Assembly (NCBI GenBank): GCA_025331565.1
Contig: JAFREQ010000027.1
Span: 2,489,501 to 2,553,500 of the forward strand
Reading direction: 5' to 3'
Length of the DNA stretch: 64,000 bases
DNA from: Holacanthus passer
Lineage: Eukaryota > Chordata > Actinopteri > Pomacanthidae
The notes beneath the pieces were generated by a model. The model searched no databases and was not told the DNA's origin. It saw only the letters and a list, made by a program, of their open reading frames with translations. Numbering within the stretch: position 1 is the first letter of the stretch; every line of letters begins with the position of its first letter. Position numbers and translations under genes: made by a program. Shown piece by piece: positions 43,461-56,489 of this stretch.

Positions 43461-44289
43461 TCCTTGTGTTATCTTACTTTTACTGGTTATAGTTATAATA
43501 AAGATTTAATGTTTCATCTCAGCTGGAATAATGAACTGTGTCAATAATACTTAAGCCTGACATGGTGTTATATGGTAGATTATAGTGTAGCCGGGCTATT
43601 GCAGCTGCTGATGCCGACGATAATGATGATGATTACAAAACGCCCAGAGGCACATAAGTTTCCGGGCTTAAAGAAAAGTCATAATCATATGATTAATTGA
43701 AAACAGGAATAAATCTTCATGGATGACCTGGCAGCTACTTACGCAAAGCTGATTAACTTGGACCATGTGAGTCCATTAAATGATATCGCAACTGCACATA
43801 CCACCCAGAGAGAGAGAGTGTGTGTGTGTGTGCGCGTGTGTTTCTGTGTGTGACTGCGTGTGTGTGTGTGTGTGTGGGTCAAAGGCGCCTCCCGGGAGCA
43901 GTTGGAGACAGTGTGTGATCCGTGGGGAATTGAAGCGCAGAATCCCTGATCACAAGATTTCACAGCAGCTGGTTTAATGGCTCTGCTGTGAGTTACATGT
44001 GTGTGTGTGTGTGTCTGTTCGAGGGGCAAAGTGAAATGGAGACAGGAAGATAACGTGAGTGATTGACGGGTGTGACTTTTAACGGGCTTGTTGATGTGAA
44101 AAAGTCTGTTGAACTTTGATTAATAAAGACAGAGCAAGAGATGAGAGAGAGAGGAAAGCGCTGCTTCGAGGCCTTGAAGTAAAAATCTCCAATCCTGGTT
44201 CTTTTATGCAAGAGAGTTGTTTCTGTCACTGGCAAATTTCAAAAGCATCATCACCAGAAACTGAAACACGCACACTACCATCTTTATGA

Positions 44290-44620
44290 TCGGGTTTCTG
44301 ACGCATCCAGGTTAATGTTGATATGACAAACATGGAGGCAAACAGTTGCCTATTCACCTCTTCAGTAGACAAGGAGCAACATTAGAATGAATCTGGAGTC
44401 ACATTTCTGGCCATCTGGTGAATGTAAATCCAATGTTTACTCTCCTTTTAGATCTGTTTTGGTCTCCATCAACTCCTGAGGGAAATATCTGGTTCTTCCC
44501 TTGCTAAATGTCCCACTTTGTTCACCAGCTGGATGATAATTGTGTCTGTCGGCTGTTCGGTGCTGGACAGAGAGTTCCGCTCTCACCTCTTTATAAACTT
44601 TCATCTCGTCTGATCACTGA
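44290..44620 (+). repeat. Fragment of a fish dispersed repeat
   Basis: The text ggagcaacattagaatgaat, tggtgaatgtaaatccaatg, ctgttttggtctccatcaac and gttcaccagctggatgataa matches a sequence I recall as repetitive in percomorph fish. Only one copy is in this window, so the call rests on memory. Confidence 0.45.
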
Positions 44621-44642
44621 TCCCGAACCAGTTTAGTACGTC

Positions 44643-45060
44643 AAGTACATCATCAGCATCAGTAACCAGTGGAGAGAAAACCACCCTCACCAACAGACTG
44701 ATCGACCTGTCCAACTGTCCTGTGGTTCATCAGGATGAATTCTTCAAGTCCCAAGACCAGAGTGAAGTTGGTGAAGACGGCTTTAAGCAGTACGATGTCG
44801 TTACTGCCCTGTGCATGGACAACATGGTGAGCGTGAGGAGTCTCATGGCATTAACCTGGATCCTGATAACGGTCTGACCATATGAAGGAGGAGACTCACA
44901 TCTGTATTGTGGAGGCCTTCATGCTTTATACCTACAGACCTTTGATGGACATGCTGAACCAGCTTTATTTCCATCCCGTATGAAGATTGCACAAAGAGGA
45001 ACTACACGGTGCCAGATCCCCCCGGCCTGTTCGATTTCCACATCTGGCCTCATCTGTCTG
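44643..45060 (+). pseudogene. nmrk2: Nicotinamide riboside kinase (NMRK2-like) pseudogene
   Basis: NMRK enzymes phosphorylate nicotinamide riboside in NAD+ salvage. Three frames together follow the NMRK2 order: KYIISIS; after a small deletion, SGEKTTLTNRLIDLSNCPVV, HQDEFFKSQDQSEVGEDGF and KQYDVVTALCMDNM (to 44828); then HGINLDPDNGL; then ETHICIVEAFMLYTYRPLMD; then, after TGA and a frame change, NYTVPDPPGLFDFHIWP. The start ATG is replaced (GTC before AAG), the GGVTNGGKTT P-loop is damaged and about 15 codons are missing after DNM. The absence of introns suggests a retrocopy, but no poly(A) tail is visible. It cannot encode an active kinase. Confidence 0.8.
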
Positions 45061-45134
45061 AAACACAAGAACAATCAGGGAGCTATTTTAGCTGAAAATC
45101 GCTTCCTGCTGAGGCTGGAAATAACAGTGATGAG

Positions 45135-45305
45135 ACGGTAAATGGACTCCACTTTTACAGTGCTTTTAAACACACAGATGGGCAGAGAGCTGGCCTGTCC
45201 ATCAACTTAGGGTTTGGTGTCTTGCCCAAGGACACTTTGACACGTGGACAGGAGGAGCCGGGGATTGAACGGCCACCTCAGAGATTAGTGTATGACCTGC
45301 TCTAC
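45135..45305 (+). repeat. Dispersed repeat family C, copy 2
   Basis: It starts gtaaatggactccacttttac. It contains gtgtcttgcccaaggacact, then ggagccggggattgaac and gacctgctctaccacc, the full 3' half of the family. It begins just after the kinase pseudogene. Confidence 0.7.
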
Positions 45306-45969
45306 CACCCCGAAGAGAACGAACATAAACAGCAAAGCTGAGCCAAACATGAAAGCTTCACGAAGCCAAGCACAGCTGCAGATCTCATATTGTTTTCATC
45401 TTATTTTGTTTGCTTGCTTTGCTTTTGTTCGCGTGTCTTCGATCTATCAACTTCAGTTATTGTCATTATGGAGCGTCTCACCATCGCCTGCTGACGTAAA
45501 CCCAAAATCCAATCTTCATGCCTGATGTCAGAGATGCTACCTCACTGATCCCCTAACAAGCACATTTGTGTGTGTTGATGAATGTGTGTGTGTTCAAGGC
45601 TCTCTGCATTGTGTGTGTGATCTAATAAAACAAGCTATGATGAGAAACTCAGGAGTTATGGAAATGAAACCAGTGGGTGAAAAATGTAGTCGAGGGGTTG
45701 TAAAGGGCGACGGGGCTGTTATGAAGACAAGTTTGATTATTCTGCGGTGCAGTAATATTTAGTCACACTGTTGACCTTGTGATTCAGTGCATGACACCAC
45801 ACAGAGTCAGATATGATTTTCATTTCTCTCATCACCTTTTTCACATCCTGCCGTCACCTCTCCCACAGTCGTCCCACAGGCTGCGTTGAGCTCCCACTGC
45901 ACTTCAACTCCACATTATCACTCACATCAAAGGCAGCGGCGTGATAAAGCCCAGTGTGTGTGTATGTGT

Positions 45970-46001
<32 letters not shown>

Positions 46002-46273
46002 TTGAGTCTAACAGTGAGGGTGAGAGACACAAACAGGGCTGAAGAAGACAAATAATGTTGGGAAGAAGGGGGGAAATTAACTGCTGTTTCATTTGGTTCT
46101 CAGCCAAGAGACATCTAATCAGTGTGGATTAATATCACCACACACACACACACACACACACACGGAGGAAAGGGTGAAGGGAAAATAACAAATGAATGAA
46201 AAGAAAACATAAGAATATGAAGGCGAGAGGTTCATGTTACTGGTGGCAAACGCAAACGCTTTCCCAGGACTCG

Positions 46274-46304
<31 letters not shown>
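46274..46304. repeat. (GATA)n microsatellite
   Basis: Seven to eight uninterrupted GATA units. Confidence 0.97.
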
Positions 46305-46590
46305 TTGCCTCTACATGAGAATTAGAAAGGTCATTGGGTTTAAACAATGTTTGGCTGCAGACCATAAGTGTGTAACCATCCAGCAGTGGTCAGTGGGGTT
46401 TAAGAGGTTGAACTTGTTTTCGTCACCCCCAACTAAAAACTTCGACCCTGCTGCCTTCACCACCCTCAGCGCTCTCCCTCCAATCCTGGAAATATAACAG
46501 CTGATTTGTTCTCCCTTCCCTTGGTGATTCACCTTTGACCTCCCGCTTTCCTGGCCCCTGAAATCCATACCGTCTGCCCTGACCTCCTCC

Positions 46591-46591
<1 letters not shown>

Positions 46592-46643
<52 letters not shown>
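46592..46643. repeat. (CA)n microsatellite, 52 bp
   Basis: About 26 uninterrupted CA units, the longest CA run in the window. Confidence 0.98.
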
Positions 46644-46646
<3 letters not shown>

Positions 46647-49249
46647 CAACAACTTTAACCCCGTCCTCTGGCTCTGTGAAATCTAGCCAACCCGACTCTG
46701 GGCCATGACAAATGCAGAGGAGCCTCTGGTCTGTGTGTGGAGCCTCAGCGCGGTCACGGTGTCACTGTCGTCGTCTGAATCTGGAAAGTGAATCCGCTGC
46801 GCTGTCACGAAATTGAAACAGGTAAAAGCTCCATTCGACCTCTGTGGTTGTGTGACTTCTCTTACAGCTTTAATTTGATTGCTTGAAACGAGGCAAAATT
46901 GTCTATAACTTGAGATGCGAACGGGCCTTTAATGTCGTAATTGAATGCTGAATTGAGTGAGACGAGAGGAGGATGACGAGGGAAAATGAAGCGGCGGATC
47001 AGGTTTTGTTTGCCTCCGCAGGCTGATAAATCTACAGCTGTTATTCAATCTTAAACATACGTATCTGGTTAAACCGTCCACAGGCCCCAAGTGTGTGAGA
47101 ACTGAATTTTACTTGCTAAAAGAGACTTTCTATTTTACAACACATGACGCTTATGGCAACTGGTGACCTCCCTGTAAGCATGCGTGTGTGTGTTGTATAT
47201 GTGACCGCATGGGAACATGGATTCATATACATCTATAGTATATCATGCTCTAAAATGTACAACCACCCCACAAATCACCCGGCTCAGTATGAGACAATGA
47301 AACAAAACCATGCATCTGCAAACAAACTAAGCTCACAACAGCCTCGAGTCACATCCTCCTGACATCTGGCCAAGAAGCCTCAAATTTTCAGTTATATGAC
47401 TTAATTATTAAAATGTGCTCAAAGCTGAGATCTGTCTTTTGCACAGAGACGAGGTCACAGTCAATAATAAATCATGTGACCTACATTACGATTAAATGAG
47501 CTTCAGAGTCAGAGTTAGTGTTAAAATTGGTGCTTTGTCTTGGGAAAAGGTTGGCGTTAGATTTCAAACGCAACCTCTCTGTAAAGTTGAATATAAAATG
47601 AACTGAGAAATATAACGTTGACTGAATGAAGGTAGATATTTGAGAGGTGTTTTACAGTTTGTATCACTAGTTCATTTTTCATGCTCTTATGTTTCTAGTG
47701 CATGGTTTATTTTAAAAACGGTCCACCATTAAATGAAAGCTCAACCTCAGTATGAAAGAAGATGAAGACTCTGAGCTGAACACATCAGAGTTAAAGGGAA
47801 CCTGTGAAGTTTTTGACCTGAGGACAAGAACGAGACCTCACCGTCCTGCCAATGGTTTCACATTATATCACTGATCTACAGGTGGAGGTAGAGCGCCAAC
47901 AAATGCAGCGATGCACCAAGAAGGGAAGAAGAAGACTGCAATGCTGGGTTCAAACATGTTGGAAGACCTCAAGGGTTCACACAGTGTGTTTGGTGAGTAA
48001 CAATATTAACTTTGGTTGTTTAGAAGAAAACGCCACATGACTCGAAACTCGACTTGGACTCACCTTTGACTTACTTAAGATGAACTGCTGGAGACTTGAT
48101 TCAGACAAATGTTGATCAATGACTCAATAACTTTTGGTCGTCAGTGGTTGAATATAATGATCATATATCTGCCAGGCGAGGTCCAATTCAGAAAAGTGAG
48201 CACAAATTGTACCACCTTAAATATTTTATGCCTTTCGAGCCCTCTGAAGCGTCTCTGGAAGAATGAACAGTCGGTGTGTGAGAAACAAGCATCGAGTGTG
48301 CTCTGCAATCACCTGTGTTTTCACAGCAAGAAATTCCAGCATAATTCATTTCATTCCATATTCACTCAATTACAATCTTTGGCATAAATTGGTCCCACAG
48401 CTTTGAAAGAAAAATGTTGATATCCACTGGAACCACAGTGCCTTGTCATTAATGAGCATTTGGAAATGTCAAATTCTTGGATTGTTTCTCACACTGTTCT
48501 TGTGAAGACTTCAGATGTATGAATTTTTCCTCAGTGATCTGAGTTTGGATTTGGCCCAAAACACTTGAACAGATTATGCATAGATGATATTCTATATTTT
48601 TCTGTGTCTACAAATCACATGAAAAGACCAAAATCAACAATAATTTGTTCCTATTAACTAAACTAATTATCATTTGTGTAGCCAAAATTGAAATACATTA
48701 TTCCCCTGTGTCATAAAGCTCTGCTGTTCTCCAGAAACTATTAAATACACAGAAAAGTAATCCTTAATATGAATCTGTAGCTGAAAATAATCTCCAACAA
48801 ATGCACTATTTACTCCTGTTTCATTAAAATTTGCTTAAAAACTACAATGCCCTGCTGTTTTAGGGAATTATTTACTCTTTTAAAAAAAATGATCTCATAT
48901 ATTTGTGACATGATTTTTTAAAGATTTCAGTTGGAATGAATGGGCTTGGAACTGACTACCACAGACAGGGTGAGGAAGTGTTTAGAGATGGATTAACATG
49001 CTGTTGATGGGATTTGTTGACAGTAAAAAAAACATAAAACAACACCGGAACTATCCTTTAAAAAGAGCTCTGATCAGTACCCACAATTCAACTTGCATCA
49101 ATTAGAAGCCTGTTGACTCATAGTGATTAAAGTATCTGATGAACTGAATGCAAAAACACTCTGTATCAATGATTCTAAAAACTACTTAATCCTGATAATT
49201 AACAGCACCAATTAGTGGATTCAGTGTTGGCTTTAATGTCAATGAATTA

Positions 49250-49640
49250 ATGGGTGTTAATTCGACATCCTGTTCCAGCTCCACTGAGACCTCGCTCGGC
49301 CCTGACGAAGCTGCCCTTTGGACCAAACGAGGCACAGCCCAGCGTGATAAGGACAATCAATGCAATGTCCTCGCAAGCGTAGCCAAATGTGCTTGTATCT
49401 GCCGTGCACGAGGTGCGCGAGCGATAATAACGCTTCGAATATGGCAGGGCATTAATGTGCGGGGATGAAAGGAGCTGACACCTTTCGGTTTGTGTGAATG
49501 CGATAGTGACAGCCGCAGTCTTATCTTATCAGCGAGGTACAAACAGGCCTGCAGCGGAGATGTGTTGCCTCGCTCTGACACCTGCAAATCTCCACTCAGA
49601 GGCTGCCAATTACGTCCTCGTTATGGACTGATCACACACA
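49250..49640. promoter_or_regulatory. Candidate conserved non-coding / enhancer block
   Basis: This stretch has balanced base composition and many CpGs, no simple repeat and no long plausible frame, and stands out from AT-rich flanks. It carries clustered GATA-type sites (cttatcttatcagcg near 49519-49533, gtgataagga) and ATTA cores. Conservation cannot be tested here. Confidence 0.25.
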
Positions 49641-51133
49641 CACACAGGCTCCAGCATGTAACTAATACACACACACACACACGTTAGACTGCACTGAATA
49701 CTCCTGCCACACCTTTTCTCTCTACTCTATTTCTCCCTTTCCTACAATATTGCACCACTGTTGTCATCATACAGTAGTTTATAATAGTAGAAAGAGACAA
49801 TTGACTTCCTCTGCTACATGTAAAATCTTTTGAATGTCAAACTTCTGTCTAGAGCCTGATGGTTGTGCTTGTGTCAAAGGTCTTTAAAGTTGAGAAGAAA
49901 GCTCTTTGGGCTGCAATTTTTCATGACAGCTACTATGAATTGTGTATCTTGAGGACATGAAAGTGTGATAAAGGCCTGAGTGTGGTGTAAGTATCACTAT
50001 CTGTGTCCCGTCTGTGTTAACGCATTTTTATTTTTCAGGGTTTTTACGTGTATTTCTTGGTCGGTCCTGCAGTCTTGTTGTCATCGCGAGGTTCCCAGAT
50101 AACCAGCCGGAGATTAAGGTTTGTGTCTGAACTCACTCCCTCGTTCATTCTATCACTCCTCCATAGCTCATAGTTTTCTTGATGGTGAACGGAAAACTTT
50201 TTCACACACAAAAAAAACGTCCTTCTGTGTCATCACTGAAAGGTGTAGAGTTGCACAATGGCATCTGTAAAATACAATGAATTGCATTGTGGGACTGTTA
50301 GTCGTACTGTTTACATTCAGAATTTGGACACTCCTGCAACATAATCCATAAGTTACCATTGTACGTCCATATGCTCCGGATGTAACGGTGAAATAGTCAG
50401 TTCAACACACACACACACACACACACACACTCCCTCTACGTCCTTTCATATCATACTATCAGCCTTGAAGCCCCAGAGCTCCACTGGAAGCTGCGTGTTC
50501 AGCCATGAAAATGTGAATGTTCTGACAATGATTAAGCGGATGAATGGACAACGGTGACGTAGTTTGACTTTACATTGACTCGTTCTTTTGTTTGGCACCA
50601 TTGGATTCATTTCAGCCCTCGTTCGGCCAACTTTATGCAGCCTTACTAACCTTACAGAGGGTGGGTGGTTGTTTCAGTGGATTCAAGGTTTTGATTCAAG
50701 GTTTGAAGCCTGCTGCCTCCATTGTAACATTCAGAACTCAACTCAAAAACTTCCACATTTTTGGATGATTTGTGGTAACTTAAATTCCTTTATGTGCGGC
50801 AGATTAAAAGAGAGGCTGGCCCACTTGTTGATGAACCTAAATGTCAAATGAAGATCTTCAACTATGAAATATTTTTTGTTGAATTTGACTGGTAACTATT
50901 AACTATAATGCTGTGGGACAACAGATACCGAAGCTTATTCATACTGAAATGTTGAATGAAACGTTCCCTCTGATGCATGAGGGAGTGAGTGTGAGAGCGT
51001 GACGGTATGTGTGTGAGTGTGCGTGATCTCCTCGAGAGATCAAATCAAATCAAGGATAAGTACTACCAAAATAAGTCAGAACAGTGTCTGTTGTCACCAA
51101 TGAGTCATCACAGTGTGAGAAGAACGGCTCTTT

Positions 51134-51186
<53 letters not shown>

Positions 51187-54150
51187 AAAATCAGCTGCCC
51201 TTATAGTGCAACACTTTCCACTGACACTGATAAGCAAACAACCCCAGGGACACGTAGAATCATTTTTAGCATCCTGAGCATGTTTGACTGATTATCTGTG
51301 TATATGTGTGTGTGTGTGTTTACAGGCATGTGTGTATATCTAGCTCTAATATTCTTTACAGTAACAAAGCAAAGCAAGACCCAGAGCCCTTCAAATGAAG
51401 CCATCTATGGGTTTAATTCTCCTCAGGACTCAAACATGACAAGACAAGTCAGCGGAAACCAATCAAAGGATGACTTTGAGCTTCAGACCAGATCTACAGG
51501 CGAACCTCTGGTCAGATTAAACTAATCCATGTTGACCCTGAGACCATATCTGGAGTTTGTTCCAGGCACTTTACAGTCCCGTAGACAAAAGCCGCTCTAA
51601 TCCTCTGAAATACTTTGAGTGTTTTTATTTGAGCTGGCCTCAGAGAGCAACGTGGTTTTTCCCAGCTGACTCCTTCGAGTTGGAGCTGAAGAAAAAGCTC
51701 AACTTATCGATCTGCTGTACAAGATGAGTTGTGCTATTTGCAGCTTTTCTGTTGAATTGACCCAGCTCTGAAAGCCCAACTGATCATAAACTGCCAAGTC
51801 TCAGATAACCTGTTTGCTGGTAGCTCACTTTTTAGTCAAGTCTCAGCTAATCTGTGATCTAATACATGATGTAATCGAGGCCTAAGCGACAAAGGGTCAG
51901 TACATTCATGCATTCCTGCACAAATACATGCGCTGTAAGTTTGGGAACATGACTAGAGTTCTTGGCTGCTTATCTGACAGTAGATAATTTGAGCACCATC
52001 AACTCCTGTCTCACATCTGACTGCAAAATATGCTGCATCTCTTTTGTAAAGCGGATAATTCTCCAGCTGAAGCAGGACTATATTGAAGTGGATGGTGCAC
52101 AAAGCTAATATCTTTCTGCATTATGGACTTTCTGGTTCTCCGTTCCCTCAAAGCTCGACACTGTCAAGGGTTGAACTTGGTCAATGCTGCAAATTCATGT
52201 GTCAAATTTTTAACATAATGCAAAAGCTGAGTGCTAATTTACTTTGCTTTGTACTGTTGCAGTCAAATTAGTTTCATATTCTGAATATTCATATTCTCCC
52301 TGTCAAGGCAATCTGCTGGCTCCAGCTTTTCTGAACAGACTGTCCAACAATGGCGCTCTCTTCAGATGTGGTCGGATGATATGTCGTATATACCACATGA
52401 TTGATGATGATGAATGATGATTGTATTTCTTCTAAAATGATTCAGTACTTCAATCCATCACCTAATAGCACACACATGACTTAGCATGTAGAAACCACCC
52501 GGCGCTGTGCTAAAAAACTGACACCATGGCTGCTTACATCTGTATGATGTTACTGTATGAGACCAAACAGCATTAGAAAATGAGACAGAGATCACATTGT
52601 CAGACTGATGGTGTGATGGGTTCAGCCAACAACATGAAAACATACCACAGCTACACTTTTGCATAATAGTCCACAGTGTTTGAACTCAAGTCATTCTCTG
52701 CAGCAAGAATTATTTATCTTCACTTTCAGCCAAACCAGACTCCACTTCTTGCATTGATTTGTGAAATTTCCAGTTCCCTTAACTCAATTTCATTTTGTTC
52801 CATAAAACTGTAACCGGGCACTTTCTCGCATGCGAGTCAGTTTGGCAATTTTTGGAGCTTGTGCCACTGCTGCCTGACACATGTGGAGCGAGTTGAAATG
52901 TGACCGAGCGTTTCTCCACACTAGATGGTGCTGTAGCCTCTTTCTGTTGTACGTCACGTTCATGTACTGTAACACTAACCGCCAAAGGCATGATTAGTTT
53001 TTTTGTAGTTCCCACACACGAACACACAGATGAATGCATGTACGGAAGGGCATTTGTGCAACCATTATTATTACTCTGAAAATCTAACAGAGGCGACTCA
53101 CTCAGGCTGGGGTGGGGGTGGGGGGGTGCAGCTGATGTGATTTACTCATCATGCAGCTTCATACATCTTCCCCATGAAATGCACAGGGACTCATCGACAT
53201 GTCAGTGTCCAACCCAAACTCTCAAGTGAACAATTCATCTTGTGGTGCCATGAGGAATTACACGAGCACAGTTAGTCTGTTCTGTCTTCCCTTCCTCCTC
53301 CCCCTCCACACACATGCATGCACATCCATATTCCCCTCCCTCCCTCTCTCCATCCTCCCTCCATCCTTTCTCTTCTAACTACACCCCCCCGGCTGTTTGT
53401 GTCAGTGTTCTTGCAGAAACTGCCCGGTGAAACGAGGGTGGACAAACCTATAGCCCGTAGCCACCAGATAAAAGAGGCCTGTGCTTTTCCTGTGACGTCG
53501 GAGGTAACTTGTCTTATGCACTGCAGAACAGGATGAGGTTTAGAGTTCAAAGATGAGTAAGAGACGAGGCTCCGCGTATATTTCCATATTATCCTCGTTA
53601 TTGCACAGCAAGTGTCCGCACAACTTAAAAAAGGACAGTGATGCCTACAGAAGGCTCACCTTGCAGAATGACGTGATCCTTAGTTAAGTCTTATTTATAG
53701 TAGCTTTCATTTTATATTTTTAGAACCTGCAAGTTTTTATATTCATGCATTCACTTTAACGCCAAGTCATATTCCACCTCTTCTTTTATGTTCGCTAGAT
53801 TAAGAGAGTAATATGTGTTATGTACAGATGGTTGTTAAAAAGATCTCACTAAAGATCAAACATGACAGAAATACTGTACGTACCCAAGTAGCATTTGAAA
53901 TAGTACATGGACAAGAAACTACAATAAAATGATCCTCGCGTGTTAGAGAAGAGATAACGAAGTCTCATAGTTAGCGAGTTTGGTTGTTTGGAAAATAATT
54001 AGATCTTTTGACACCCCAGTCTCCACAAAAATCTATAAGTTCACAGGATGATTGATGAAAAACTAACTGGCTGTGAGTCCATCAATGTGGCACCATGCTT
54101 TCATTTCTGGGGATAGCATAGACGCTCCACAGAGAAAGATGCAATATATT
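49640..54150. other. Gene-poor region
   Basis: It holds (CA)n at about 50405-50430 and 51136-51180 and pyrimidine-rich sequence at 53280-53390. One exon-like segment at 53417-53503 is discussed in the findings. No recognised gene was seen. Confidence 0.5.
51136..51180. repeat. (CA)n microsatellite
   Basis: About 22 uninterrupted CA units. Confidence 0.97.
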
Positions 54151-54159
54151 CATATTTTT

Positions 54160-54625
54160 TTTACAATTCTGATTCAAAACAGAATACAATCATTTGCAGT
54201 TTCACAAACTGTTCCTGAGTCCATGTAGTAATCTCCTTTCTACAATCATGTGTCTGACAAAGTGTTGAACCTCTCTCCATCCTCGCTTGTGAACAACTGA
54301 GTCTTTCCAGGATGAACCTTTCATACCCAATCATGATCCTATCACCTGTTACCAATGAACCTGTTTACCTGTGGAATGATCCAAACAGGTGTTTTTGGAT
54401 CAATCCACAACTTTCACAGTCTTTTGTTGCTCCTGTCACAACTTGATTGAATATACGCTGAATATATGGATATTTACATAAATCAATGAAGTTGATGAGG
54501 TCAAACATTAAATATATTGTCTTTGTAGTTGTACAACTGAGTAGATGTCAAAAAGGATTAGCAAGTGATCACAGTTTTATTCGTGTTTTACACAACTGCT
54601 TTGGAATCTGAGTTGTATAATCTTG
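54160..54625 (-). mobile_element. Non-autonomous DNA transposon fragment, family D copy 1
   Basis: About 390 bp closely match the reverse complement of 56505-56900, including the words catccaggatgaacctttca-like, cccaatcatgatcctatcac, aaacaggtgtttttggatca, catggactcag-like and ttaaatatattgtctttgta. The end gttttacacaactgctttgg resembles the end of the other copy, consistent with a terminal repeat. It matches a common fish DNA element, possibly Tc1-like; the superfamily is uncertain. Confidence 0.65.
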
Positions 54626-56489
54626 TTAAAACATTGAAGAGTTATTGATTCCAGCAGTTGTCCATCATGATATTTTATATTTTTTAACACTGTGCTAGCA
54701 GACTACAAACTGCAGTCCCTCTCAGTCACTTGCAAGGCTGAAATTCCACATTCACACGATCACCGTTCTCTACTTGATGTCCGCTTTTCCTCAATAACAC
54801 CATTGATGCGTTTCCTGAGTACCTGCGTCACAAAATTTCAGACCACTTCCTGTTTCCGTGTCTGGAACTGAACTCAAAAGTTACCGTGAGTGGGGAAAGT
54901 TGGAGGAAGGAGACAGAGGAATATAAATGGTGGTGAGAGGAGGATGTCAAAGGTCGGTTGAGGAGATGAGTTTTGTAGCTGCAGATATAAAGCGAGTGAC
55001 TCTGCTGGAGGCGGAAGGATAAAGGCCAAACTGAGGGATGACCGGCTTGCCACAGTGAAGGCAGGAAGTGTGCATGTCTGGCGTACAACCCTGGACTACG
55101 GACTGGATGAATGAGAGTCGCTCTGCAGCCTTGTGCGCAAGCCGCCGGCTTTTGAATCTGATATGAGCAGCTCTGTCATCTCACGTTTGTCACCTCTGCG
55201 TTTCTTGTTGCGCAGGCGGCACGTGCTGTCACTTCAGCTCCTTCATATCAATTCTGGAGGAAAAATTATTTAAACATGAATATGTGTCAACCGTGGTCCA
55301 ATTAGGACAAGCGATAGGTAATCCAAGAGTCACACGCCCTCGCCCAACCACACGCACGCAGATGGGGGCGAGAACCAAGGTGATTTAAGAAGAAATGAAA
55401 TATTTAGAATTCAAAGCAGAGGGTTGGGAGCGAGGAATTGCCCCAGGCTCATCGAGTGGCTGCGCTTCATTTCAAAAGCATCCATTTCTTCTGTAACCCA
55501 CACAAAAATGCATTCTCACGCGCAGGTGGAGATAACACATCCACGAGTCGACGATGAAGACGACTTACAAGTCGCCGCTGCAGGAAATTGGATTCACAAT
55601 GAGGAAGTGCGTCACCTTGATTGTCGATAAGGCAGAAAAAGAAAGAATGAATGTAAAATTACAGTTTGCTGAGCGCACACTGGGACTGGGCTAATCTAGC
55701 ACATACGATAAAACTTGCATTGATGATAGTCTATAAATATTCAGTCTAACGTGTTTCATAAGTACTTTGAATGTCATGAAGTATTGCATAAGACCTTCTA
55801 CATACAGTATGATCAGTGACAGAGTCTCTTTGAGCCGGTGCGAGCCGTGTTTTTCACATGAAGCCAGTGAACATGCAGAGTCTCGTGGCAGCGCTGTCTC
55901 GGGTGTTGAATTCCACTCAGGTTTAATGTCTGTCTGGAAGCTAAAAGATCAATTAGTTTCAGCTTTGACCTTGTTAATCAGTGACCTTTCAATGCATGGC
56001 CAGTGAGACGGGATGCACTTTGAAAATTAATTTATTTAAAAGAGACAATGTACAGCTCGTACATAAATGTCACCGTTTGATGCATCATACCAGATTATAG
56101 CTTCAAGCTAATTCGCATCTGTAGTTGCTGAGATGTGATGGATGATGCCCAAACCGTTCATGATCATCAGTTCCTAACCAGCATCCTTCTGTTTTTTTTC
56201 TTTATGTCTGATAGAACAAAGAGTGAGACGCAAAGGACGTCATTTTGCAGTCTGATAAGAATAAATAGTACCAGAACCACAGAACCCCACCACCCTCCAC
56301 CCACACACCCACCTCTGGGGAAAAACACATCATGCCTTTATCTTTGTTAACACCGTAAAGATGTTCAGTACATGTACAAACCAAACTTGAGTGCTAAAGT
56401 CAGCTGTGTTGGTTCAAAGCAAATCAAAAGAAACCGTCATAATCTGTAAAGTTCGCACGCTGTGTGAAGCATAAATAAAACATAATGTG
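54626..56489. other. Sequence between the two inverted family D copies
   Basis: No gene was recognised. 55180-55625 is non-repetitive and CpG-containing and could be a regulatory block, though this is weak. Confidence 0.4.

Larger units (their letters stand above)
37760..44290. other. Gene-poor flank upstream of fringe
   Basis: No coding exon was recognised. It holds microsatellites ((CA)n 38797-38828, (TG)n 42723-42744 with adjoining (GA)n, (TG)n 43253-43288 and 43418-43459), poly(A) near 40926, and the repeat copies listed separately. 41140-41230 is purine-rich low-complexity sequence. Confidence 0.55.
45310..49240. other. Gene-poor region
   Basis: It contains long microsatellites (45955-46002, 46137-46163, 46592-46643), (GATA)n at 46274-46304, and a probable repeat fragment at about 47790-47990 (caggtggaggtagagcgcca, aagaagggaagaagaagact). 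46740-47060 is moderately CpG-containing, non-repetitive and without a long frame. No gene was recognised. Confidence 0.5.
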
